From contig NZ_JAGINM010000023.1 of the NCBI RefSeq assembly GCF_017876095.1, positions 1 through 64,000 on the forward strand: a DNA stretch of 64,000 nucleotides, written 5' to 3'. Positions 16,735-24,921 of the stretch are shown here, one piece after another. Under the pieces are notes generated by a model. That model was not told the origin of the DNA, ran no database searches, and saw only the letters and a program-made list of their open reading frames with translations. This DNA is from Azospirillum agricola (GTDB lineage Bacteria; Pseudomonadota; Alphaproteobacteria; Azospirillales; Azospirillaceae). The translations under genes were made by a program, and so were the position numbers. Position 1 is the first letter of the stretch. The number at the start of each line of letters is the position of its first letter.

Positions 16735-17586
16735 TCAGGCGGCTTCCCGGCCGTCCTCCTCCTCGCGCTTGAGGATTTCCGCCTTCTTCTGGGCGAAGAG
16801 GCCGGTGATGCGGTGCTGCGCCGCCCGATCGATCGCGCCGATCTCGCGCAGGCGGGTGCCGACGCCGCCGCGCCAGACCTCCTCCAGATCGTCGAGATCG
16901 AGACAGCCGTTGAGGCGCCGCTTCACCTCCGCCTCGAAGGCCTCGATGGCCTCGGGTTGAAGATCCGGGTTGGCCTTGGCGGCGTAGAAGGCTTCCGATT
17001 CCTCACGGTACTTGCTGTCGTCGAACTGGCCCATGTAGACGTCGGCGGCCAGCCCGAGTTGCAGCAGGCATTTGCCGACCGCGTCGGTCATCGACATCTT
17101 GAAGCACTCGTCGTCCGGCATCTCCATCCCGTTGCGGCGGCGCACCATCTCGGTGCCGCCCCATTGCGGGCCGGTGAAGCACTTCTCCTTGGTCTCCGGG
17201 TCGATGTACCAGACGCGGGCGCAGATGAAGACCATCCGCTCCGCGATGGTCCAATCCATCTGCTCGTAGCCCCAGCCCTTGCCGACCGGCCCGAACTGCT
17301 CGGTCATCATCATCAGCCGCCAGGTCGGGTCGATCTGCGTGCCGCGAAAACCGCCGGAGCGGGTGAAGGGCTTGGTCGCCTTCGGGTCGGTGCGCTTCAG
17401 CCGGTTCCACAGGAACAGGGTGTCGATGCGCTGGGGCGGGCCGTCGGCGGCCTCGACGCGGGGCGCCGCGCGGCCCTTCGCCGGTTCGGCCTTCGCCTCC
17501 GTCGAGGGTTGCGCCGTGGGCTGGGCCGGCGTCTCGGCGGTCTGGTTCTCGGCGACGACACTGTCGGTCTTGCTCATGCGTCCCAT
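16735..17586 (-). CDS. Putative phage-type ssDNA-annealing/recombination protein
   Basis: This 283-residue soluble protein has a low-complexity first 45 residues and then a conserved-looking block, NRLKRTDPKATKPFTRSGGF and WRLMMMTEQFGPVGKGWGYE. I recall that block from phage recombination genes next to YqaJ-type exonucleases, often with Erf/Rad52-like roles. It ends in a charged helix (QKKAEILKREEEDG). AAAAAGGACGCGA eight bases before 17586 favours that ATG; the ATG at 17577 would give a clean four-base overlap with the exonuclease stop. Annealing of single strands made by the exonuclease is inferred from pairing; the family itself is not certain. Confidence 0.6.
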   Translation of the reverse strand: MGRMSKTDSVVAENQTAETPAQPTAQPSTEAKAEPAKGRAAPRVEAADGPPQRIDTLFLWNRLKRTDPKATKPFTRSGGFRGTQIDPTWRLMMMTEQFGPVGKGWGYEQMDWTIAERMVFICARVWYIDPETKEKCFTGPQWGGTEMVRRRNGMEMPDDECFKMSMTDAVGKCLLQLGLAADVYMGQFDDSKYREESEAFYAAKANPDLQPEAIEAFEAEVKRRLNGCLDLDDLEEVWRGGVGTRLREIGAIDRAAQHRITGLFAQKKAEILKREEEDGREAA

Positions 17587-18536
17587 AGATCGCGTCCTTT
17601 TTGTCCAGTCGTTTCGGCACTCCCCTCACCCCAGCCGGCGGCCCAGCCGTCGCTCAGCACGGCCTCCAGGCTCGGGTCAGCGGAGGGCACCCAATCCTGC
17701 GCGTCGGCCAGGGCCCGGCGCGGCGGCGCGCCGTAGCGCAGGCTGAGCCGCCCGTCGCGGTCGCGCGCCAGATACAGGCCCCGCCCCGGCTCGTCGGCGC
17801 CGACGAAGGCCAGACGGGCGTCGTCCGGCATCAGCGCCTTGATGGCCGCCTCGGCCTCCCGCACCTCCAGCGCCGCCGCCCGGCGGTCGACCAGCGCGTC
17901 GGCGAGCGCGCGGAAGCGGTTGTGACGGCTCATGTCGAACACCCGCCGCGTCTCGTAGGACGGGCCGTCCATCGGCAGCGGATCGGACGGCTCGACGTCG
18001 TTGACGACGTGCCACCAGAAGGCCTCCAGCGTCTCGACCAGCCGTTCCACGTCGTCGGCGCGGCGCGGGACCGCCACCATCGCGTGGCCGGTCGGCCGCA
18101 GGATCGACAACAGCCCGCGCTCCAGCCCCATCACCGCCAGCTGGTGCTGAAGCTGCCAGTGGTAGCGGCGCGCGAGATCCAGATCGCTCTGGAAGCCGCT
18201 GTTGAACTTGGCCTCGACGATGGTGTCGAGATCCCCGTCCGGCGCGCTGCGCGCCAGGAAATCCGGATGCGCCACCATCCAGTCATGCTCGGCGTGGGCG
18301 TAGGTGTCGGTCGCCGCGACGCAAGCGAGGCCGGTCGCGTGCTCGACGAAACGGGGGTGCAGGGACTCGGTCGCGATGCCGATCTGCACGGCGGCGACGA
18401 GATCGAGATTGTCCCGCTCGGCCCGTCCGGTCTTCTCGCGCCACAGCGCCAGCCAGTCGCCGGCCATCACGCGCGTCGCGTCCGAGGATCCGATCCGCCC
18501 CGCCCGCAAGGCACGCTGCGCCTCCGTGATCGCCAT
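17574..18536 (-). CDS. YqaJ/lambda-Exo-like phage-type exonuclease
   Basis: The 320-residue protein has the YqaJ nuclease hallmarks: RIGSSDATRVM near the N-terminus, an Asp-rich stretch DGDLDTIVEAKF holding the ExK catalytic motif (about 120-130), and YHWQLQHQLAVMGLERGLL with the QxxxQ helix. Such enzymes resect one DNA strand and work with an annealing partner. The frame can be extended to 18599, but the ATG at 18536 begins where the family does. It is the first gene of a four-gene minus-strand operon, with a LexA box about 110 bases upstream. No phage structural genes are near. Confidence 0.8.
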   Translation of the reverse strand: MAITEAQRALRAGRIGSSDATRVMAGDWLALWREKTGRAERDNLDLVAAVQIGIATESLHPRFVEHATGLACVAATDTYAHAEHDWMVAHPDFLARSAPDGDLDTIVEAKFNSGFQSDLDLARRYHWQLQHQLAVMGLERGLLSILRPTGHAMVAVPRRADDVERLVETLEAFWWHVVNDVEPSDPLPMDGPSYETRRVFDMSRHNRFRALADALVDRRAAALEVREAEAAIKALMPDDARLAFVGADEPGRGLYLARDRDGRLSLRYGAPPRRALADAQDWVPSADPSLEAVLSDGWAAGWGEGSAETTGQKGRDLWDA

Positions 18537-18645
18537 GTCCACCGCCGTTTGTTCGCTGTTCCCCTGCGGCGCTGCGGCTTCGCAGCGCATCCGGCGCACA
18601 CCGCCGCCGGACCCTGAATATGGGATGCGAACATGCAGCTTTCAA

Positions 18646-18660
18646 GAACAAAAGAAGAAC
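18646..18660 (-). promoter_or_regulatory. Predicted LexA (SOS) box upstream of the exonuclease gene
   Basis: On the minus strand the bases read GTTC-TTCTTTT-GTTC, an exact GTTC-N7-GTTC direct repeat, the alphaproteobacterial LexA site. It directly follows a -10-like TATAGG (minus strand, 17 bases after TTTCAA), so bound LexA would block the promoter of the recombination operon. Confidence 0.75.
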
Positions 18661-18773
18661 CTATAGCTTAGCCATATCTCATTTGAAAGAATTTGAACAG
18701 GTTTTTCTTTAAGACATTGACCAGCTTCTTTCAATAGCCGGATCTATCGGGGTAGATTTATCGGTGTTCTTTT
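18661..18773. other. AT-rich control region of the recombination operon
   Basis: This lies between the two LexA boxes in the roughly 300-base gene-free stretch 18537-18839 and is clearly more AT-rich than the rest of the window. On the minus strand it holds two promoter-like pairs: TTGAAA-N17-TAAAGA, and nearer the gene TTTCAA-N17-TATAGG. No open frame of note. The base composition suits either a phage-derived control region or foreign origin. Confidence 0.5.
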
Positions 18774-18788
18774 GTTCTTTGGTCGTTC
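18774..18788 (+). promoter_or_regulatory. Second predicted LexA (SOS) box
   Basis: The plus strand reads GTTC-TTTGGTC-GTTC, again an exact GTTC-N7-GTTC repeat, 114 bases from the first and in the opposite orientation. It lies 52 bases past the repressor stop. On the plus strand it overlaps the -35 of a possible promoter (TTGGTC-N17-GATAAT), which would fire antisense to the repressor gene. The target of this box is therefore unclear. Confidence 0.65.
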
Positions 18789-18839
18789 GATTCAATGATG
18801 TGATAATTTTAGGCGACGCAAAAGGGACGGAAAGCTTGG

Positions 18840-19478
18840 TCAGGACGGCTTGAGCGCCCGCACCACCTGGACCGCCACCCCGGCCACCTGGGCGTGGTCG
18901 ATCAGCGTCGGCCGGCAATCGGGATCCGTGGACACCGGCAGCAGTTGCGGCGGAAAGAAGCGGTAGCCGCAGACCGTTCCGTCGCCCACCGTCACCACCA
19001 TGTCGCCGGCGCGCGGCGGCAGCACGTCGAGCGGTTCCAGCACCACGCAGTCGCGCGGCAGCACGCCGGCGGCGTTCAGGCTCTTCGAGGCGATGCGCAG
19101 GGCGAAGGCCCGGCGCGACGCGGCGCCGTCGAGCAGGATCGAGGCGCTGCCCTCGCGCAGTGCCCCGGCGAGGAACGCCTCCCCCGCCCCGCGCCCGAGG
19201 GCGAGGAACACATGGGCCTGCTCCGGCGTCAGCACCGGCACCCGCGCCACCGGCGGGTAGGCGCGGTCGTCGAGGAAGCGCGGCTCCGACCCGGCGACGC
19301 GGGCGAGGCGGGCCAGCGTGTCGGCGCTCGGCACGCTGCCCAGGACCGGGTCGCGCAGGAAGCGCGTCAGGTTGGTGGCGGTGACGCCGGCCCGGCGCGC
19401 CCAGGCGCCGGCGCTCCAGGTCCGCGCCTCCATCACTCCGGTCATCCAGCGCAGGATGGCCCGCCGCGTCTCGTCCAT
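18840..19478 (-). CDS. CI/LexA-like phage-type repressor (HTH plus S24-like fold)
   Basis: The 212-residue protein has an N-terminal DNA-binding region (AWARRAGVTATNLTRFL) and a C-terminal half with S24/LexA-like pattern: ALRIASKSLNAAGVLPRD, PPRAGDMVVTVGDGTVCGYRF and a final VAGVAVQVVRAL. The Ser region aligns as SKSL against the usual GDSM. The catalytic Lys expected in the TVKR-like strand is not seen (TVCGYRF), so self-cleavage may be lost. GGGGA lies eight bases before the ATG. It probably controls the recombination operon or its own promoter. Confidence 0.75.
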   Translation of the reverse strand: MDETRRAILRWMTGVMEARTWSAGAWARRAGVTATNLTRFLRDPVLGSVPSADTLARLARVAGSEPRFLDDRAYPPVARVPVLTPEQAHVFLALGRGAGEAFLAGALREGSASILLDGAASRRAFALRIASKSLNAAGVLPRDCVVLEPLDVLPPRAGDMVVTVGDGTVCGYRFFPPQLLPVSTDPDCRPTLIDHAQVAGVAVQVVRALKPS

Positions 19479-19655
19479 GGCGACTGTCCCCAGTGAGAAT
19501 GCCCCTCGGCAGCGGAACGGACAGGGTGCCCGCATGGGCGCGGCGCGGGGGAGGCGCTTTGGACTCAGCCGGCCTGCGATTTTGCAGTGCCGCCTTGGAC
19601 TCGGCCGTTTGCACCGCCATCTGTACGGCGCCATCCGCCAACAGGAGACACCGGA

Positions 19656-19973
19656 ATGATCATCACCACCACCGACGGCGTCGAAGGCCGCCCGGTCCGC
19701 CAGTATCTCGGCATGGTCGCCGGCGAGGCCATCATGGGCGTGAACGTCTTCCGCGACCTGTTCTCCTCGATCCGCGACATCGTCGGCGGCCGGGCCGGCG
19801 GCTACCAGGCGGCGCTCCGCGAAGCGCGCGAGGCGGCGCTGGCCGACATGACGGCGGCGGCCCAGGCGCTGGGGGCGGACGCCATCGTCGGCGTCGACGT
19901 CGATTACGAGGTGCTGGGCAAGGAGAACGGCATGCTGATGGTCTCGGTGAACGGCACCGCCGTGCGGCTGTGA
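19656..19973 (+). CDS. YbjQ family (UPF0145) protein
   Basis: This 105-residue protein is the full YbjQ length and matches it throughout: MIITTTDGVEGRPVRQYLGM, GEAIMGVNVFRDLFSSIRDI, GGRAGGYQAALREAREAAL and ADAIVGVDVDYEVLG. Members are small cytoplasmic pentamer-forming proteins of uncertain function, sometimes called heavy-metal-binding domains without strong proof. AGGAGACACCGG precedes the ATG. It is divergent from the repressor gene; two copies of TTGGACTC[AG]GCCG (19559-19571 and 19595-19607) lie between them. Confidence 0.9.
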   Translation: MIITTTDGVEGRPVRQYLGMVAGEAIMGVNVFRDLFSSIRDIVGGRAGGYQAALREAREAALADMTAAAQALGADAIVGVDVDYEVLGKENGMLMVSVNGTAVRL

Positions 19974-20069
19974 GCCTCCCGCCATCGAACGGCGCTGGAC
20001 AGGGCCACAGCGTGCCGTAGACTTTCCGCACAGAAAAGCAACCGGTCAAAAAATCGGGAGGACGAGTTC

Positions 20070-21302
20070 ATGCGTTGTCTTGACACCAGCGCCGCCGCGC
20101 GTTGGTCCGGCCGCCTCGGCGGCCTCGCGTTCGCGGCCTGCCTGCTCGGCCTGACATCCCCCCTGGCCCCTGCGTTGGCGCTGGACGGCATCGTCGAGAA
20201 GAAAACCTTCGAGATGCCCTCCTACACCACCGTCGGCGGCGGGACGATCAAGAATGTCCGGATCGGCTGGGAAAGCTACGGCACGCTGAACGAGGCCAAG
20301 GACAACGTCATCCTCGTCACCCATTTCTTCAGCGGCAGCAGCCACGCCGCCGGAAAATACAAGGCGGACGACCCGGCCCCCGGTTACTGGGACAGCATCA
20401 TCGGGCCGGGCAAGCCGCTCGACACCGACAAATACTTCATCATCAGTTCCGACACGCTGGTCAACCTGTCGCCCAAGGATCCGACCGTCGTCACCACCGG
20501 CCCGGCCAGCACCAACCCGGACACCGGCAAGCCCTACGGCCTGAGCTTCCCGGTCGTCGCCATCCGCGACTTCGTGAACGTGCAGAAGGCGCTGCTCGAC
20601 AGCCTCGGCGTGACGTCGTTGCAGGCGGTGATGGGCGGTTCGATGGGATCGCTCCAGGCGCTCGACTGGGCCACCGCCCATCCCGACATGGTCAAGCGGG
20701 TGATCGCCGCCATCGGCGGGGCGGAGGCCGACCCCTTCCTGATCGGCTGGCTGAACCTGTGGGCGGCGCCGATCAAGCTCGACCCCAACTGGAACAACGG
20801 CGACTATTACGGCAAGGCCGAGCCCAAGGCCGGGCTGACCGAGGCGCTGAAGCTGGTCACCCTGCACGCCCGCCACTGGAAATGGGCCGACGCCGCCTTC
20901 GGCCGCAAATGGGCCGAGGAGGGCAAGGATCCACGCGCCGCCCTCGGCAACCAGTACGCCATCGAGGCGTGGCTGGAGAAGGCGGCGGCCAGCCGCGCGG
21001 CGGTCAGCGACGCCAACCACTTCCTCTATCTGGTCAAGGCCAACCAGACCTTCGTGGCCGGCAACGGCGGCTCGCTGGAGGACGGCTTGGCCAAGATCAA
21101 GGCGCCGGTCCTGCTGCTGCCCTCGGCCGACGATCTGGTCTTCCCGCCCGACCGCAACATGCGGCCGCTGAAGGAGCGGCTGGAGAAGCAGGGCAACGCC
21201 GTGGAGTACAGCGAGGCGGTCACCTCCACCCTCGGCCATCTCGACGGGGTGGCGAACATCGCCAAGGCCGGCGACAGCATCGCCGCCTTCCTGGCGAAGT
21301 GA
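20070..21302 (+). CDS. Exported alpha/beta hydrolase of the homoserine acetyltransferase (MetX)-like family
   Basis: The 410-residue protein has a signal peptide (GLAFAACLLGLTSPLAPALA, cleaved near residue 38) and an alpha/beta hydrolase fold. The nucleophile elbow is GGSMGS (about 190), the acid is in SADDLVFPPDRN and the base in TLGHLDG. RIGWESYGTLNEAKDN and THFFSGSSHA match the MetX/E22-like family. Cytoplasmic MetX makes O-acetylhomoserine; a secreted version is unlikely to do so and may be an esterase or acyltransferase. GGGAGGACGAG precedes the ATG. Confidence 0.8.
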   Translation: MRCLDTSAAARWSGRLGGLAFAACLLGLTSPLAPALALDGIVEKKTFEMPSYTTVGGGTIKNVRIGWESYGTLNEAKDNVILVTHFFSGSSHAAGKYKADDPAPGYWDSIIGPGKPLDTDKYFIISSDTLVNLSPKDPTVVTTGPASTNPDTGKPYGLSFPVVAIRDFVNVQKALLDSLGVTSLQAVMGGSMGSLQALDWATAHPDMVKRVIAAIGGAEADPFLIGWLNLWAAPIKLDPNWNNGDYYGKAEPKAGLTEALKLVTLHARHWKWADAAFGRKWAEEGKDPRAALGNQYAIEAWLEKAAASRAAVSDANHFLYLVKANQTFVAGNGGSLEDGLAKIKAPVLLLPSADDLVFPPDRNMRPLKERLEKQGNAVEYSEAVTSTLGHLDGVANIAKAGDSIAAFLAK

Positions 21303-21314
21303 CCGCCCGACAAC

Positions 21315-21344
21315 GGGCGCGCGGCAGCCCGCCGCCGCGCGCCC
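21315..21344. terminator. Hairpin between convergent genes
   Basis: A perfect 11-bp stem (21315-21325 with 21334-21344, GGGCGCGCGGC/GCCGCGCGCCC) fills the 45-base gap between convergent genes. There is no T-run on either side, so termination efficiency is doubtful. Confidence 0.45.
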
Positions 21345-21347
21345 GGC

Positions 21348-21857
21348 TCAGCCCCGGAAGTTCAGCAGGCTCGGCGCCTTGTCGATGATCTCCTCCAGGA
21401 TCAGGGAGGCGGTCTCCAGATCCCGGTCCAGTTCCGGGCCGAGCTTGCCGACATAGCTCGGCCGCTTCAGCTTCTCGCTGGCGTCGTGCAGGCTGCGCAG
21501 CTCCGCCACGAAGATTTCGCGGGCCCCCATCGGCAGGATCGGGTTGGCCGACAGCACGAAGAAGAAGCGCATGCTGGCGCGCACCAGAAGCGCCAGCATC
21601 ACCGTGTCCAGCCGCTCGAACTGGTCGCGCAGGTCGTCGGACCGGTTGTCCACCAGATTGCGCAGCCGCTGCTCGATCAGGATGACGAGCGCCTGGAATT
21701 CGCCGACCTTGTCGCGGAACTCGCGGTAGGCGCCGAAGCTGTGCTTGCTCGCCTCGACCTCGGCCTGCTGGGCCAGCTTGGAGGCCTCACGGCACTGGCG
21801 CTCCAGGGCGCCCAGCAGCTCCTTGACCTCGCCTCGGGTGTATTGACGCTTGCTCAT
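21348..21857 (-). CDS. Conserved hypothetical coiled-coil protein
   Basis: This 169-residue soluble protein is not recognised. It is almost all helical, with heptad-like stretches (KELLGALERQCREASKLAQQ, SDDLRDQFERLDTVMLALLV) and a central RMRFFF-like hydrophobic region, RASMRFFFVLSANPILPMGA. No signal peptide. It is transcribed alone, convergent with the MetX-like gene and 104 bp downstream of emrB. No function can be given. Confidence 0.75.
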   Translation of the reverse strand: MSKRQYTRGEVKELLGALERQCREASKLAQQAEVEASKHSFGAYREFRDKVGEFQALVILIEQRLRNLVDNRSDDLRDQFERLDTVMLALLVRASMRFFFVLSANPILPMGAREIFVAELRSLHDASEKLKRPSYVGKLGPELDRDLETASLILEEIIDKAPSLLNFRG

Positions 21858-21961
21858 GCGGACCGGGTGGGGATCGGAGGATGGATGGTCGGGCGCTTAT
21901 AGCACAACCGGAGCGGCCCGTCCCATCCCGCTCAACCCTGATCCGCCCGCCCCTTCCCCGC

Positions 21962-23527
21962 TCAATGGTCCGCCTTGACCATGCCGCCCGGCCGCCGCAC
22001 CAACGGCATGAACAGCAGCGCCGCGAAGAACACGCCGGACATCAGCAGCAGGCAGTCGTTGAAGGTCAGGATCATCGATTCGCGCTGCACCAGACCGACC
22101 AGCTTGGCCATCGCCGCCGCGTTGGCGTCGGCCACCAGCCCGTCGAAGCTGGCCGCCAGCCCATCCAGCGTCTGCTGCACCTCCGGCCGGGCGAGGTTGA
22201 GGTTGTCGCCCAGCCGGTTGGTGTGCAGGGCGCCGCGCTCGATCAGCACGGTGTTGATCACCGCCAGCCCGATGGCGCCGCCAAGGTTGCGCATCAGGTT
22301 GTACAGGCCCGATCCGTTCTTAAGCTTGTCCGGCGGCAGGGTACCGAGCGCGATGCTGTTGATCGGGATGAAGCACAGCATCAGCGACAGCCCGCGCACC
22401 GCCTGCGGCAGGAACAGCTCCCAGAATCCGGTGTCGGCGGTCAGGTGGCTGTTCAGCCAGACGCCGCTGCCGAACAGCACCAGCCCCATCGCCAGCATGA
22501 CCCGCAGGTCGAGCCGCTTGGACAGGGCGCCGGCGATCGGCGCCGACAGGAACTGGAAGGCGCCGGTCACGAACATGATGGTGCCGATCTGAAGGCTGTT
22601 GAAGCCCCGCACCCGCGCCAGGAACAGCGGTTGCAGATAGACCGACCCGTAGAGCCCGATGCCGATGATGAAGCTGTAGAGCGACCCGATGGCGAAGTTG
22701 CGGTCGGCGAAGGCGCGCAACTCGACCACCGGGTTGCGGTAGCTCAGAACCCGCCAGAAGAAGCCGATGCCGCCGACCACCGCGACCACGGCGAGGATCG
22801 CCACCGATTCATCGGCCAGCCAGTCGTTTCGCGGCCCTTCCTCGACCACATACTCGAGACTGCCGAGGAAGGCGGCCATCAGGGCGAGGCCGATGAAGTC
22901 GAACCCCTTGCGAAGCTCCAGGTTTGGCTTGTCGACGTCCACCAGGGTCCAGACCAGCGAGGTCACGAGGATGCCGGGCAGAACGTTGGCGAGGAACAGC
23001 CAGTGCCAGGACAGGCTCTGCGTCAGCCAGCCGCCCAGCGTCGGACCGATGGTCGGGGCCATGGTGGCGACGAGGCCGATCATCACCGACACGCCGGCCC
23101 GCTTCTCCGGCGGAAAGATGGCGAAGCTGGTGGCGAAGACGGTCGGGATCATCGCCCCGCCGATGAAGCCCTGCAACGCCCGCCAGACGATCATCGTCTC
23201 GATGCCGCCGGAGAAGGCGCAGGCGATGCTGGTCAGGGTGAAGCCGGCGGCGGCGATGGTGAAGAGGATGCGGGTGGAGAGGATGCGCGAGAGGATCCCG
23301 GACAGCGGGATCATCACCACCTCGGCGATCAGGTAGGAGGTCTGCACCCAGGAGATCTCGTCGGCGCTGGCCGCGAGGCCCGCCTGGATCTCGGACAGGG
23401 AGCTTGAGACGATCTGGATGTCCAGGATCGCCATGAACATGCCGACCACCATGGCGAGGAAGCCGATGCGGTCGCGTGCGGTCAGCGGACGCATCGCGTG
23501 CGCCGCACCGGGTGCCGGTGTCGCCAT
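21962..23527 (-). CDS. emrB: EmrB-type MFS multidrug exporter (DHA2, 14 helices)
   Basis: The 521-residue membrane protein has the 14-helix length of the DHA2 family, with WVQTSYLIAEVVMIPLSGIL, RALQGFIGGAMIPTVFA and the motif C-like GLVATMAPTIGPTLGGWLTQ. With EmrA and an outer-membrane channel it pumps hydrophobic toxicants by proton antiport. It lies 73 bp after emrA on the same strand. Expression is probably repressed by the divergent TetR gene. Confidence 0.92.
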   Translation of the reverse strand: MATPAPGAAHAMRPLTARDRIGFLAMVVGMFMAILDIQIVSSSLSEIQAGLAASADEISWVQTSYLIAEVVMIPLSGILSRILSTRILFTIAAAGFTLTSIACAFSGGIETMIVWRALQGFIGGAMIPTVFATSFAIFPPEKRAGVSVMIGLVATMAPTIGPTLGGWLTQSLSWHWLFLANVLPGILVTSLVWTLVDVDKPNLELRKGFDFIGLALMAAFLGSLEYVVEEGPRNDWLADESVAILAVVAVVGGIGFFWRVLSYRNPVVELRAFADRNFAIGSLYSFIIGIGLYGSVYLQPLFLARVRGFNSLQIGTIMFVTGAFQFLSAPIAGALSKRLDLRVMLAMGLVLFGSGVWLNSHLTADTGFWELFLPQAVRGLSLMLCFIPINSIALGTLPPDKLKNGSGLYNLMRNLGGAIGLAVINTVLIERGALHTNRLGDNLNLARPEVQQTLDGLAASFDGLVADANAAAMAKLVGLVQRESMILTFNDCLLLMSGVFFAALLFMPLVRRPGGMVKADH

Positions 23528-23600
23528 GGGATGATGCCCCGTCCGGGAAACAGGCGGCCGTCGTCGTGATCGGCCGCCACTCTGTCTCTGGAGGCCGCCG

Positions 23601-24710
23601 TTACTTGGCGGCCACCGCCTGCTTCGCGTTCAGCGCGCCGAACACGCCGCCGGCCTCGACATGCGGATGGCTGTCGGCGCCGCGGGTGTCGACCTCGGCC
23701 TCCACCGACAGGCCGGGACGCAGCAGACCGGCGAGCGCGCCGTCGCGCGGCAGGGCGATGCGCACCGGCACCCGCTGGACGATCTTGGTGAAGTTGCCGG
23801 TCGCGTTCTCCGGCGGCAGCAGCGAGAATTTCGAACCCGAGGCCGGGGCGAAGCTCTCCACCTTGCCTTCCAGCTTCTGGCCGGGGAAGGCATCGACCGA
23901 AACGGTCACGCTCTGGCCCGGACGCATGCGGCCGATCTGCGTCTCCTTGAAGTTCGCGACCACATAGACGTCGGGCAGCGGCACCAGCGCCAGCAGCTGC
24001 ACGCCCGGCCGGGCGTACTGGCCGACCTGGACGCCGCGGTTGCCGACGACACCGTCGACCGCCGCGCGGATCACCGTGTTGTTCAGGTCGTTGCGGTCGG
24101 TCTCCAGCGCCGCCTGGGCCTGGGCCAGCCGGGCCTCGGTCTCCGTCCGGGTGGCGCGCAGGACGGCCACCTGATCGTTCTCGGCGGCGAGCGCCGCGCG
24201 GGACTTGGCGACCTGGGCCACCGCCTTGCGCAGGTCGGCGTCCGACGTCTCCAGCTTCTGCCGGCTGGTCCAGCTGTCGCTGGCGAGCGAGCGGTTGCGG
24301 TCGTAATCCTGCTGGGCGCGGCGCTGCTCGGCCTCGGCGCTCGACAGCGTGGCGGCTGCCTGGTCGATGATCGCGCGCTGAAGCTCCAGCTTGCTGTCCA
24401 GCGTGCCGAGCGCCGCCCGCTGGGCGGTGACGGCCGCCTCGGACTCCGCGACCTTGGCGCGGAAGTCGCGGTCGTCGAGCAGCGCCAGCACGTCCCCCGC
24501 CCGCACCTGCTGGTTCTCCGCCACGCGAACCTCGCGCACATAGGCGGACACCTTGGGGCTGACGATGGTGATGTCGCTCTGCACATAGGCGTTGTCGGTC
24601 GATTCGATGAACCGGCCCTCGGTCCACCAGCCATAGCCGGCGTAGCCGCCTCCCGCCAGGGCCGCGGCCGCGATCACCGGCAGGACGATCTTGCGGACAT
24701 TGGTTGCCAT
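23601..24710 (-). CDS. emrA: EmrA-type membrane fusion protein (HlyD family)
   Basis: This 369-residue protein has one N-terminal membrane anchor (IVLPVIAAAALAGGGYAGYG), a biotinyl-lipoyl half (YVQSDITIVSPKVSAYVREV), a long coiled coil (about 90-200) and the second half (VIRAAVDGVVGNRGVQVGQ). This is the normal EmrA order. It links EmrB to an outer-membrane factor, which is not in the window. The promoter region between emrA and the TetR gene holds two palindromic operators. Confidence 0.92.
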   Translation of the reverse strand: MATNVRKIVLPVIAAAALAGGGYAGYGWWTEGRFIESTDNAYVQSDITIVSPKVSAYVREVRVAENQQVRAGDVLALLDDRDFRAKVAESEAAVTAQRAALGTLDSKLELQRAIIDQAAATLSSAEAEQRRAQQDYDRNRSLASDSWTSRQKLETSDADLRKAVAQVAKSRAALAAENDQVAVLRATRTETEARLAQAQAALETDRNDLNNTVIRAAVDGVVGNRGVQVGQYARPGVQLLALVPLPDVYVVANFKETQIGRMRPGQSVTVSVDAFPGQKLEGKVESFAPASGSKFSLLPPENATGNFTKIVQRVPVRIALPRDGALAGLLRPGLSVEAEVDTRGADSHPHVEAGGVFGALNAKQAVAAK

Positions 24711-24770
24711 TGCCTGAAACCCTTGTGCCCCTGCGGCCGTCGTTCCGCCGGTCGGCCCTGCCGCCGGAAG

Positions 24771-24789
24771 AAACTGAACCGTTCAGTTT
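24771..24789. promoter_or_regulatory. TetR-type operator 1 in the emrA-tetR gap
   Basis: A perfect palindrome, AAACTGAAC-C-GTTCAGTTT, with nine-base arms around one base. It lies 60 bases before emrA. The same word recurs 63 bases away (centre to centre), six helical turns, on the tetR side. Confidence 0.85.
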
Positions 24790-24833
24790 AGTGTTGCCTG
24801 AAGATGCGCGATGACCTATCTGTTGTCAACACC

Positions 24834-24852
24834 GAACTGAACGGTTTAGTTT
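24834..24852. promoter_or_regulatory. TetR-type operator 2 in the emrA-tetR gap
   Basis: GAACTGAAC-G-GTTTAGTTT matches operator 1 at 16 of 19 bases and is still palindromic over most of its arms. It lies just upstream of the TetR gene, so autoregulation is likely. Confidence 0.8.
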
Positions 24853-24921
24853 CGATGAGAGGGTTGCCGTCCGATGCGGAACGCGGTAGGGGCGAAGAAC
24901 ACAGTCGCAGATGAGGCACGC

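Noticed and set aside
19559..19607. Direct repeat TTGGACTC[AG]GCCG considered as the phage repressor's operator
   Set aside because: Only two copies, 36 bases apart, with no palindrome; not enough to assign.
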